Assembly: GCA_047495785.1 (NCBI GenBank)
Contig: JBLDXI010000036.1
Coordinates: 744,001 to 808,000, forward strand
Origin: Lepidodermella squamata
Taxonomy: Eukaryota; Gastrotricha
Length of the DNA: 64,000 nucleotides
Reading direction: 5' to 3'
Made by a program: the position numbers and the translations under genes. Under the pieces are notes generated by a model. That model was given only the letters and a program-made list of their open reading frames with translations. It searched no databases and was not told the origin of the DNA. This document shows positions 1 to 10,660 of this stretch, piece after piece; position 1 is the stretch's first letter, and the number at the start of each line of letters is the position of its first letter.

Positions 1-226
1 AAATACGGATAGATATTGACCCCCAAAATGTCACAACCAGCCGCTAGTTTCGCCGTTTCACTCTCGATAGCCGTCGACATGTATTCGATTATACGCTGGA
101 CCGTCCCAACGTTAACATCTCGGCCCGTAGCCGCTTTAACCGCGGTCTTGATACCATCGACCTTGGCCAGAATTTGATCAGCCGTGTATTTGCCATTTGG
201 GGTTAGATTTTCGTTTCCGACCAGAA
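1..226 (-). pseudogene. Partial second GH17 glucanase copy, cut by window edge
   Basis: On the minus strand this matches, with few substitutions, the part of the intact GH17 gene at 8768-9830 that runs from just before the VGNEN acid/base motif to the NIYPF strand (about residues 119-192). The match stops abruptly near base 226, in the codons just before VGNEN. The remainder of the enzyme would lie left of base 1. Upstream codons do not resemble the intact gene. A GTAAGTG/CTCCAAG intron-like pair lies at about 227-272, but the sequence beyond it does not continue the GH17 fold. It is therefore either a truncated duplicate or the 3' part of a chimeric gene. Which one depends on sequence outside the window. 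Confidence 0.6.
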
Positions 227-1797
227 TCTTGGAGGAATGAAGGAGTAGAAACTGACGGATTTAGCACTTACAAAGGAGCCTGCTGCCCGGGCACCCCTCA
301 ATTATCGCCCTGGCAACGTTGACGCGATGCTAGCAACGAATCTCGCTCTAAAGCACACTCTCTGTCCTGAGACAAGGCTCATCTATTTCAGCAATAACTT
401 CCTATAAACTCTTGAATACACGAGTATAATGAATGATAAGATCACGACGTCAATCGAGATTTCGAGGCGCTCGATTCTTGATATCGCCCCATCGCAGTTC
501 GATTTCTGTTTGCTGCCGCTCGCTAGTGCTATCAGACAATAAGATTTACTATTAGACTGCCGAGATATAGATTATATCATAGTTTTGGTATAGCAATCGA
601 CAATTATGAGTTAGCCGAGCAAAATGGGTCGCTTTTTGTCTCGATCGACGATACAGTTGCGCTCAAGTACTCTTGAGAGTGAAGCAGGAAGCGCGCGCGC
701 TCACTAAAGTGTGTCATCTTTGACGCATTACTGCTACGCGCGCGTAACAGCTATTGTTATAAAACTAAATTCTCGACATTTGTCGTAATCAGGGCTATTC
801 AACGATATCTGATTTATAGTTATATCGTTTTGATTTGGGTCTAAACAATTACCGGAAGGATGACATCATTTATTTTCAAGCGGGTAAAATTATCTCTGCA
901 ACGCAAGGTCACATTGGAAAAAGACAAAATTCTCGTCAGACAGAATGACAAGGGCTACTCAAATAATTTTGTCCCACGTCAATAGCTTCTATAATATTTC
1001 GTAAACAAACCTAGATACGCCATAGGTTAATATAGGCGCGCGCTCACGTGACGCCTCATAATACGTATAATAATTAGAGAAGTACTAGCGCGCGCGCCCG
1101 GCCGCGCACGCCGCCCAACGATCAGATAGGCCTTTGTCGGCCGCACACAGTTTCTACAGGGTGTTCCCTTCGAAACCGAACATCCGCCGCGCGCGTTGGA
1201 AAATCGCGTGCTACCGCAAAATTTTATGCACAAAATTAAATATCCTTTTAATAATATTTTTATTTTATTATATTATTAATTTTTTTTAAATAAAAATTTT
1301 GTTGCTACGGAAAAGCGTGCTGCGCGATGCCGCGCGTTTTCGCGTTGTAGCCGCTCCGCGCACCGCAAGTTCCCCGGCGCGCAACTTCTGCCCCGTAATT
1401 CCGCATTTTATCACCGGTGACGACACCTTTGTTAGTGTTTTTCTGATAGCATTTCAAGCATTTAATATGGCAGCCGGCGTCTTTTTTTCTAAATATGGCT
1501 CAATTAGATGTAACCGCTAAGCCTAAACAAGCCTTTTTTGTGACGTTTTTCGCAGTTCTTGCGCGTTTAACCCCAGAAACTTTAACCTAAGTGCGGTAAT
1601 ACATTGCGTAAACAGTGTTTCTGAGTATAATTATGTATTCTCTACAAGATGACCACAGCCTTTCTTTTAGGATGATGGTTATTTTTAGCAAGCTTGCCCG
1701 AACAGCCAGTCGGTCTTTCAGAGTAAAGATCTCAATATCACCATGTTCAAGGTGGTCTATGGCTACAAATCACCCGTCAAAAACACTGCCTCTCGAT
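227..1797. other. Non-coding stretch with alternating GC tracts
   Basis: No convincing gene seen. Two clusters of alternating GCGCGC runs (about 690-745 and 1035-1130) stand out against AT-rich surroundings, with a strongly AT-rich block at about 1230-1300. Short open frames here show no codon bias or recognisable domain. Confidence 0.5.
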
Positions 1798-2860
1798 GTT
1801 TTCTTGTAAAGCAGAGTAAATACTTCTTAGCTACCGTGACTTTTTGGGGGGTCACCGCGGTTTTTCACTTGCTGCTGCTATGGATGCATTCTGTCAAGAA
1901 AATGGAGTTTTTCGGGATATTCGGAACATTTATGATATTAGCAAACAATTCAGCGGTCAAATGGGCAATCAAATGAGTGAATCTACTCAGAGACATAGAT
2001 AAGTTGACAATAAAACAAGAAAAAGTCGGTGTTGCCATACTAACTCGTGAGCAGGATTGATCTCCTCCTGCCATACCTGCTGTGTTAGATCTCTTCATCT
2101 GGTCAGATGAACAATCTTCAAGATGGCCCCTAATGATGAAATCTGCTTTATTTGCATTGTTACTCACTGTTTTCTTGTAGAATAGAGTGTACATTTCTTA
2201 GTTAACATGTCTTTTTGGGGGGTCACCGTGGTTTTTCACGTTTTATGGCTTGAGACGCATTTACATGTTAAAATGGAGTTTTTCGGGTTTATCGGAACTT
2301 TATTGATGTTAGGAAGTAATTCAACGGCCAGATTTGGGTAAAATTGGCTGCTTTTGTTTAGAGACTATGTCAGTATGACAATTAAGCAGGAAAAAGCTGG
2401 TGTTGCCGCCGTAATTCGGGCGCAGGATCGACTTTCGTCTGCCATACCCACTCTCGTTAGACGTCATCATTAGGCCAGATCAGCAACCTTAAAGATGGTC
2501 CATCTCTTAACATAATCTGGCAAGAACAATCTTTCTCATCGTTTTCTTGTAGAATATAGTGTATATATCTTAGTTACCATTACTTTTAGGTTGGTCAGCG
2601 CGGTTTCTCAGTATTAGTGGCTTGGCTTGCATTTTTCGGGTTTTTTCGGGTTTTTCGGAACATTTTTGATGTTAACTAACAATGTAGCGGTTAGATTGCG
2701 GCTGAAACAATTGAATTTGCTAAGAGACTATTTCAGTTTGACGATAAAGCAGAAAAAGCTGGTGTTGCCGCCCTAACTCGAGCGCTGGGTCGGCTTCTTG
2801 ATGCCATACCCATCCTGGTTAGAGGACGTTTCAACGCGTTGTAGCCGCATTCCTTCGTCA
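1798..2860 (+). repeat. Three-unit degenerate tandem repeat, formerly coding?
   Basis: Three diverged units start at about 1798, 2169 and 2541 with GTTTTCTTGTA, a period of about 363-371 bp. Each unit has, in order, a CTTTTTGGGGGGTCACCG-like segment (weakened in unit 3), a segment reading roughly FFG-F-GTF-ML-NN, and a segment reading roughly KQEKAGVAA followed by AIPxLVR. The second segment stays translatable in all three units although stops and frameshifts separate the parts. Conservation concentrated in translatable blocks suggests duplicated exons of an unidentified gene, now decayed. No family recognised. Confidence 0.45.
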
Positions 2861-4042
2861 TTTGTGTGGTCATAAGAGGTCCATGCGTGAATTTTACTCA
2901 TTATTTGAATACATAGCTATAGTCGCGCTAAACCTCTGCAAATGACGTACTGCTGACGCGTTTCAGCCACTGCTACTTGTTTCAAGCGGCAGCATTAGGG
3001 CTAAGGTCTGAACTCGTTTGTTTTTGCTATGGATACTTACTCTTCTAATTCTCCGGGAAATTCAGCCGGCTTGGCGCGTTATACTATTGTTATTTATTGC
3101 GTCGTAAAGTTACATCAATCAAATATCAAATAGTTTTACCAGCAGAAATATTTACATTTACAATTTACAAGAAAGTATCTATGCGAGCATGCCGAACTGT
3201 TCTTTTAGGACGTGTAGAAACCGAGATCACAAGGATGCATATCAAAAGACAAAGACGGTTTTTCAGGAATCTCATACATAGCTTTAATATAGCGCGTCTC
3301 TCGTGCAGAAGTACACAGTTCAGCATACCAATCCCAATGCGCTCAACCGGGCACAATACGGGTGGCTAGTGGCTAACAAGCTCGTTTGCATCGGGATTCT
3401 GTCTTGAATTCCCCTTTTATCTTCTTCGGCTTTCGGCTTTCGGCTAAGCATGGAGCATGGACGTAAGATAGGTGAGGATGAGGCCTAAAGTTGTTCCAGA
3501 TGAACTTATGTACATGAACCAATTCCTCACCGTTACCAAACCATCGCTGCTCAAAGTTGAAACATATGCAGCGAAAAATTAGGGCCCTAAATGTGCATAA
3601 ACGTATCATATACCACTTCTGGATCTAATTATGGCGATTAAGCATTGAAGCTCGACACTTGGGCATCGCAGGACGAAATCTTGTATGTACAGAATCAAAG
3701 GTCAAATTCAATGAGGCCAAAACCCATCTCATCAGTACCTGCAAGGAAAGCGGCCACCCTTAGGGTAATAAAGTGCGAAGTGCCACCTCACGCAGAAGTA
3801 CACATTTGTAACTTTTATTTTTAGCCTGACGAAATTGCATTGGAATAGAAATATGTAACTGTTTTTTGAATTGAAGGCTCAGCAACCAGTTCAAGATCAT
3901 GAGTTCAACGTTGTTTTTCCTACAAATGTGTTGTTGTTTTGAAAAAGCAGATCCCGCACGTGCCTCGAGCCAGGCGAGAAACGCGTGATTTTTAAAAACG
4001 TTTAAGAAATTTTTCAAGCATTCATTTTCACATAAAACAGCA
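2861..4042. other. Intergenic, no supported gene
   Basis: Short open frames only (for example at 3097-3369 and, on the minus strand, 3373-3609), with no domain, signal peptide or splice structure. It ends at the start codon of the 13-exon gene at 4043. Confidence 0.4.
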
Positions 4043-7000
4043 ATGAAAAGCATCAACTCGATAATTCTTTTGATTTTGTTCGCGTTCAACGGCCAGGCAT
4101 CGGGGCAAGTCTTTAAGCGATGCTTCCAGGTGACCAACAATGCATTTACGTCGTGCCGTGATAACAGCCCTACCTGTGATCCTATTACCGAGTATCAGGT
4201 ATATTTATTTACTAATAATACGAATAAATCCCAAATTTGGATGATTGGAATTATTATCCGGATTTGAAATTTTAGCTCTCGATGAGTTGGTCTTTCTCGA
4301 ATTCAATTTTTGATTTTGCAGAATATTTTATTACTTTTTTATCTAGTGGGGTCCTTTGTTCGATGATGTAACGACGTGCCGCTTAGGGGTAGGAAATATA
4401 TGCGATATCCATCTCAGCTCCATTTATTTTTTAAATAGAATGCTAAAATGTGCTACAAATACGGCGCATTAACAACACGATGCAATCCTGGCCTTGGCAA
4501 CTGCAAATTAACTGGCGAACCAGCTGCAGACAGAGAAATAGAAGTAAATTCCTAGCTCAATAATTTCACATTTTCTTCAATTAATATTTAATTTTTAATC
4601 AATTTCAGCTCAGCTGGTACAGGAATACCACGCTGAAGGAAAGCTTGGCCGCTTGCAATAGCGCTAGATCGAAATTCGCGGTACTGCCGAAAATTGCCCA
4701 ATTTTGAAACGACCATTGGCCAATATATTTGTAAATTCACAGAATCAAGCTTTCAAACGATGCACAGACAACGGATCGGTGAAAACATGTGTTCCGGCCA
4801 ACTTTCCCTGCCCCGAGAACTGGGTTTGAAAACAAAATAAAAGTACTCAACACACTGGTCATTTTATTTAATTTTTGTTTGTAGCTCCAAAGCGGCCCTT
4901 TCAATAATTTAAGCCTCTGCATCGCTGGGACACCAAGTAAGATTTTTCAATTTATTGATTGAGCCAAACGTTCATCACGCTCGGTAACAGTTCAAGTTCC
5001 AGACAGCGAGAAACAGCATATCAGGTGCTTCAGCTCATCGAACGGCAGCTTCATCGACTGCCGCCTCGCGACAACTGGCTGCCAGGCTGGGTCTGAAACG
5101 CGGGAATTTTCGTCTGCGACGTTCGCCAACAGAGCAAACTGCCTTACAGGGGTGATCTGAGCTTGTTTTTTTAATAAATTACCAAATTATCAAATTATCG
5201 TAAACTAAATCCCAAAGTATGAGACCTTGCGTAAGATAAAGGAGAAAATTTGGACGTTTGGACAATATCCTTGCAGTGGCCCCATATTTTCTGAAAATTA
5301 TATTTTCACGAAAAGACTCGTGATTTATTAGTTTATTGATTTCAGATTTTATTTTGCATTTGCCCTTGACTTCATTCTTTTTATAGAGAGCCATCCAATG
5401 TGTCACAAGCAAGGGCAAGCAGTGCTATGGAGCTTTTCCGAGTGGTACCCGAGTGAGCGAGCTATTTAACAAGATGTCGTATTTCGAAACGTTGTTACTT
5501 CATGTCAGATTAAAGTGTATGGCAACTCAACGAAGTTCAAGGAAAATCATGACGCCTGCAAGAGAGAGACAGCTGAGATGCCGGTATGTTTCAAAAATAA
5601 TCAGTCGAATTTCAATTTTCTCTGAATTCTAGAATTATAGGATTTTGAATTTTGACAAGTGTTTTTGGGGCGAATTTTTTATCTTGCCAACTTATTTTTT
5701 CATCTGACCATTATTTTCTCCCGAAGTTTGATAATTTTGGAAATTTCCGTATAATTTGGAAAATATCGTTTTTTCATCTAACAGGAATTTAGAACCTTTA
5801 AAAACTCAACCTTCAAAAAACCTTTTCCTTCGCTTTGAAGCTGGAATTATTCCTCCATAGTCCATAGCATGTCTTGGGATTTTACAGTCATTTTTCACCC
5901 CCCCCCCCCCCCCCCCCCCGCCCCATTTAAATTGAAGTGAATGAATCGTTGAGTTACAACCATACAGCGTTCTCCAGTCTGGCCAGATGAAAAAGAAGTC
6001 TGGGTTTTCTTGCCTGCACCTCTAGAAATGGAGAAAATCTAGTGAAAGAACCGTTAGTGAAAGAATTCTTTCCTCTACGAACCCGTTAAATGACTCCTTA
6101 ACCTTAAAACACATATCCAAAGAAATTCTAGTTACTCCAGTGTCGTTATGGCAACTGTTATTTATAAATAACAGCGGGCTTTTGTTGTTTATAACAATAA
6201 AATGTATAACAAGCGCTCATAATATTCGGAATTTCAAATTTGATTTGAGTGCATAATATTGATGAAAATTCTTAAATAGTTATTATTAGAGTCTACCGTA
6301 GTTACCGAAATACAAGCCTGGGCGGCACTACAAAGAACATAAAAGTGCCGACAACGGGTTGCCGCATAGGCTTCTATTTCGGTTACTACGGTATATTAGA
6401 ATTTATTGATTGATGCACAAAAATCATAATTTTTTAGGCAAACATGACGCAAAAAAGCATTTCTGACCGGGATTCTCTCAACATCATACTGATGGAGATC
6501 GAGCTCTTTTTTATATCATTGCGCTGTTAGCTCATCTATCTTTGAAGAGGCACCACAAATTCAAGGGTTCAAGGGAGTAGCTAATCTTTTCTTTTGTCAT
6601 GTCCACAGTCGAATAACAACTGAAATTAATTAATATCATTAATTGTTCTCAAATTTCGCTTGTGGTCGTTGAATGCATTTAAAATATACTGTATTTCCAG
6701 TACAAGCTTTGCACGAATGAGCTCCTGATGTCAGCTGTTTGCGTTTCGGTAGCGGAAAACTGCCCGCAGAATTTGGTGACCAGAATTGTCTTAATCTTTG
6801 TTCTTTATATATGCCATAATTTTACATTTAGACACAAGCCAATGGCACCACGTACGCCACCTTGGACGAGTGCAATCAGCGTGCGTTCAATTGATGAATT
6901 CTCCATTTTCTTATAGGATAACTTTCTTCTCCTTATAGTGACTCCTTTCGGATTACCCCGAAATACGGCTTTCTTCCCCCTCACGCAGGAATACGGCATC

Positions 7001-8376
7001 CGCGATATCAGCGGCAATGGCATTGAATCAGCGATAGTTGGTGGCCAATCGCCCTCGTTCGTAACTGGGCCATTCGACTATCCTAACGCAGCTCTGTCTG
7101 TCGGGAATTCAGCCGGCTATTTCGAAGTGGCCAGTAGCAAGCTCGTTCTTAACAGTTCTTTCACAATCTCTGTTTACGCCGGCTTCACGGATGCCCCTAA
7201 TGCTTTCGTTCCTATCATTGAGTTCTACGACAGCGCGGCGCAATTGCGAATTTATTACAATCCTGCGAACAACTACGTGGGAACATACAAAGGTAAGAGT
7301 CATTGTTCCCTTGTCGAATCTATTCTATGATTCCGTACAATATGTTAACAGACAATGCGGATTTGATTTACTCCCGCCAATGCAAACCATTAATTGGAGG
7401 ATGGGTCTTTATCGCCGTTACTTACAATACAATTACTCATCGGCTATTTGTGCATTGTGACATGTTAAGTTTTCAGCAAATTACTTATTCGGTCACTACG
7501 AGCAACAAAATCAAATTTGGGAGCAATTTCGCCAACAACGCCGGCCTTTTTGGCCAAATATCGTGCGTGTCGATCTTTGATCAAGCTCTAACGACCCCAC
7601 AACTATGGATTGCGAGGAAGAAGTGTCTGCAAATTCACGCTGGCAAAACTTGGCAGCCCGAAGCATTGACCACCCTTCTTCCCTCGAACATAGCTATCTG
7701 GCCACTCGTGTCAGATTTCAACGATGTTGTAGATCCGAGAGCCGATGCCACGCCCCCTAGCGCTGATTTGGAGACCGATGACGGGCCTTTTGCCTTACCG
7801 AACTCATCGTTCATCTACGCAACTGCTGATCCTATTGTGGTGACTGCTGACAAAGTCAAGCTGGCGGCCGGGAGTTATACTATCGCATTTTTTCACACGC
7901 GCTCTGTGTTTTCAAACAGGCCGATGCTCGAATTCGCCCCTGACGGAACAACGCTGGGACTTCAGGTCACAACTGAATCACTCAGTTCTTTGAGCATCCG
8001 GCCGTATGGCCAAAATTCAACGTCTATTGCCATTTCCCTGCAACCTTTATGGCTGCATCTAGCATTAACGTTCGATGCGGACGGCGATAAGCTGACGTTA
8101 TACTCCGGCGGTCAGGGTAGCTTCATCGGGAGTGGCTCGCGGCCCATCACGAATAGTGGCCAGTTCATCATTGGGCGGTAAGTGTTTTGATAAATTCTAA
8201 CTACTTGATACATGCAACAAGTTGTTCGTTCTCAAAACAGATCATGGGCCGATCCGCAAGTTCAGTTCGGCCAGAGGCTGTCATGCCTGAATATTTTCAA
8301 CCAAGTTCTCACTGTGGGCCAGCTTCGAATCGTCGAGATAAATTGCGCTGCTTTCCAAATTCCGAACATGCGCTGA
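4043..8376 (+). CDS. Secreted Cys-module / laminin-G protein, 13 exons
   Basis: Exons: 4043-4198, 4439-4543, 4609-4680, 4743-4823, 4885-4936, 4991-5090, 5389-5452, 5509-5583, 6701-6775, 6832-6880, 6939-7292, 7352-8177, 8241-8376. All junctions are GT-AG and phases agree throughout, giving 714 residues. A signal peptide (MKSINSIILLILFAFNGQ) comes first. The N-terminal third has five modules with spacing C-x(8-10)-C-x6-C, each on one small exon (exons 1, 2, 4, 6, 9), and a shorter variant on exon 7. These alternate with exons bearing an N-x-T/S-type glycosylation site and a single Cys (3, 5, 8, 10). Exons 11-13 encode two tandem LamG (concanavalin-like) domains ending in SCLNIFNQVLTVGQL-type strands. 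AATAAA lies at about 8507. The start is the only ATG giving a signal peptide. It is a likely extracellular matrix or cuticle-type protein. The Cys module matches no family I can name. Intron 8 (5584-6700) is the only long one and holds a poly-C run and a MITE. Confidence 0.8.
5898..5919. repeat. Poly-C run (22 C) in intron 8
   Basis: Uninterrupted C22 followed by GCCCC inside the long intron of the Cys-module gene. Its length is prone to sequencing error. Confidence 0.9.
6296..6391. mobile_element. Palindromic TA-flanked MITE
   Basis: A 96-bp element with near-perfect inverted ends, CCGTAGTTACCGAAATA against the reverse complement of TATTTCGGTTACTACGG, flanked by TA on both sides (6294-6295, 6392-6393). 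TA duplication suggests a Tc1/mariner-type MITE. It sits in intron 8 of the Cys-module gene. Confidence 0.6.
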
Positions 8377-8767
8377 AACGATAAGTTTCGAACCACAACA
8401 GTTCGAATCAGTTCAAATTGACTGTTGATCATATCAAATCGAATCTTTGTCATTAAAATCTATTCATATTATGTTATTTTCAGGCGAATTTTGACACGTT
8501 CAAGGAAATAAAATAGTAAATAGTGCATCGTTATTTTCTTATCTTATCTTATCGATTTACGCAGGTTGGAAGCCATACAAGTGCCAAATTTTGATCTAGT
8601 CAAGGTCTACTGTTGTACAACGGGGACGTAGCAGTTCGTTCCTCCGGCATGGACCACTAATAGATGATTATAATTCCAACACAGCAAAACCAAAAGCACT
8701 CAGAGCAATCTCAAAACAATATATCTATAGCTTATCACACCACCTGTCAGAAAACCGAATTTTAGCC

Positions 8768-9830
8768 TCAAAGGCTCACTGGGTAATTGTCAGCTTTAGC
8801 CTCGCGCAGGTAAGTGAAAAAGCCGAAATGCTGCTCGTACTCTTTGCTCATTGACGTATCATCAGGGCGGCGGTCGTAGAAAGAGTACCAAAAGAGAGGA
8901 TCTTCGCCAACAGTCGGTTCCCAGCTGGCGAAGGCTGAGTAGTAGTTGAGGGCACCATTAAGGCTGGGTTGGACGCCCGAGGATGGCAGGTCTGAACCAC
9001 CACTCGGAAAACCAGTTTCAGTCAAGCGAGCCTAAAATATAAAAAAAATGCAAAAAATTATAAATAATTCCTAGGGATAAATAATTCAATTATTTCGAAA
9101 ATAAGGAAGATAATCATGAAGTTTGGGAAAATTGCCGCATCTCGATAAATTTTCTCGCCCTGTTTACCTTCGATCCATATTTTGCAACCATTTTATTCCA
9201 ATTGTTCTGCAGCTGAATGACAGGGTTAGATGCGTTGTAGCTCGAGCTGAAAAACGGATAGATATTGACGCCCAAAATGTCACAACCAGCCGCCAGTTTC
9301 GCCGTTTCACTCTCGATAGCCGTCGACATGTACTCGGTTATACGCTGGACCGTTCCAACCTTAACATCCAGACCCGTGGCCGCCTTAACGGCGGTCTTGA
9401 TACCATCGACCTTCGCCAGAATTTGATCAGCCGTGTATTTGCCATTTGGGGTTAGATTTTCGTTTCCGACCAAAATAGCTTCAATAGTTTCCGGGTAGTT
9501 TTTCACCGCGTCTACAGCCGCGCTCAACTGGCCAGCGTACCAAGATTCATCGGTCATGTAGACACCCAGGTACAGCTTGACCCCATATTTAGCCGCTGAT
9601 TGAGCAACAGTGTAGCCGCTGAAGTTTGAGTAGAAGGTTCGGACGTGGGTGAAGTATTTGGAGATTTGCGCGAAATCAGCGTCGATAGCTAAATCGAGGC
9701 CTTTTGATGCTGATTTGCCTTTACTCGAGTATTCAGTGTTATGCATAGCCGAGTAACATGTACCTCGAGAGATTAGCGACTCGGCACAGCCAATGATACT
9801 TGAAGCCAGCAAAACCCCGAAAATTTTCAT
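8768..9830 (-). CDS. Secreted GH17 beta-1,3-glucanase-like enzyme
   Basis: Two exons on the minus strand: 9830-9168 and 9031-8768, joined in phase 0 over a 136-bp GT-AG intron, giving 308 residues. The first ~17 residues (MKIFGVLLASSIIGCAE) are a signal peptide. GH17 features follow in order: VRTFYSNFSG near the first strands, VGNEN with the acid/base Glu at residue 124, a NIYPFF strand, and TETGFPSGG with the nucleophile Glu at residue 226. Length is normal for a single-domain fungal or oomycete type enzyme, and the text reads more like those than like plant or animal proteins. The family hydrolyses beta-1,3-glucans of fungal or oomycete walls and storage glucans, so a digestive or defence role is plausible. 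Both catalytic residues are present, so it is probably active. GH17 is not a standard animal family, so horizontal acquisition is inferred. A second partial copy lies at 1-226. Confidence 0.85.
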
Positions 9831-10660
9831 TTTAAAAGCGCCTAGAGAAAAAAGCGTGGAAATATCAACGAAACTTGCTTTTATTGTTTTTTTCAGTTTT
9901 TGAGAAACCGGATGAGCAGAAATGCAGTGCGCAATTTTAAACTTTAGTACTTAATAAGTAGTAGCTTTAAGCTTAAAGAGAAGAGTATTAACGACAGCTG
10001 ATTCCACTGTGCTATCGCCTACTGCTTTTGCAAGATGAGCTGCGCAAATATCGTGTCACAGTATCTTGAATCTTGAATGAAGCATAGATGATCCACCTAC
10101 GCTCGAATTGGGGTTATTGCTAAGCCAAAGCACCGGGAGTCACCATTTGTTCTTGTTTGAATGGCTTCTATGGATTCTACAATTGGACCGGATTTAAAAT
10201 GTTACGCAGCATCCAAATAGAGTTTCAAGATCAATAAATTTGTTCTTGCCAAGAAAAGTTTCAATCGACCCGAATTGGATGTTAACCAGTGTCTGGTATT
10301 GATGATCTTACATCTGATGTGCCCCGTCTTCTGTGCTAGACGTCCGAAATGGTTCAAATATTTGCTTGCGTAGTAGAGGCACAGAGACGTATATTATCGT
10401 GCTTCATCACATCTTGTTAATCAAACATACCGTAATAATGTGATAATTCGGATATTATAGAAGGCGATTTAGGATAATTGAAATGAGCTCATCCAACTCC
10501 TCCATATTACGTAGATCCATAACTATATCGCATGCCGTCTACGCGCTATCGTCTAGCGAAGCTTTTTACCTAATAAGTCTTATCAAAATAAGAAGCCTCG
10601 ATTCTGTCCCGGACCAGGAGTCTGAAAATTTGAACTATACTCCCTTTCCAGCTACCCCTA
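9831..10660. other. Intergenic between GH17 gene and receptor gene 1
   Basis: Shared upstream region of two divergent genes. An open frame from 10483 runs through the receptor's 5' end in another frame and is judged fortuitous. TTTCCAG at about 10645-10651 could be the acceptor of a 5'UTR intron. Confidence 0.4.

Noticed and set aside
3097-3369. 90-codon plus-strand frame
   Set aside because: No signal peptide, domain or splice context, and an equally long antisense frame exists.
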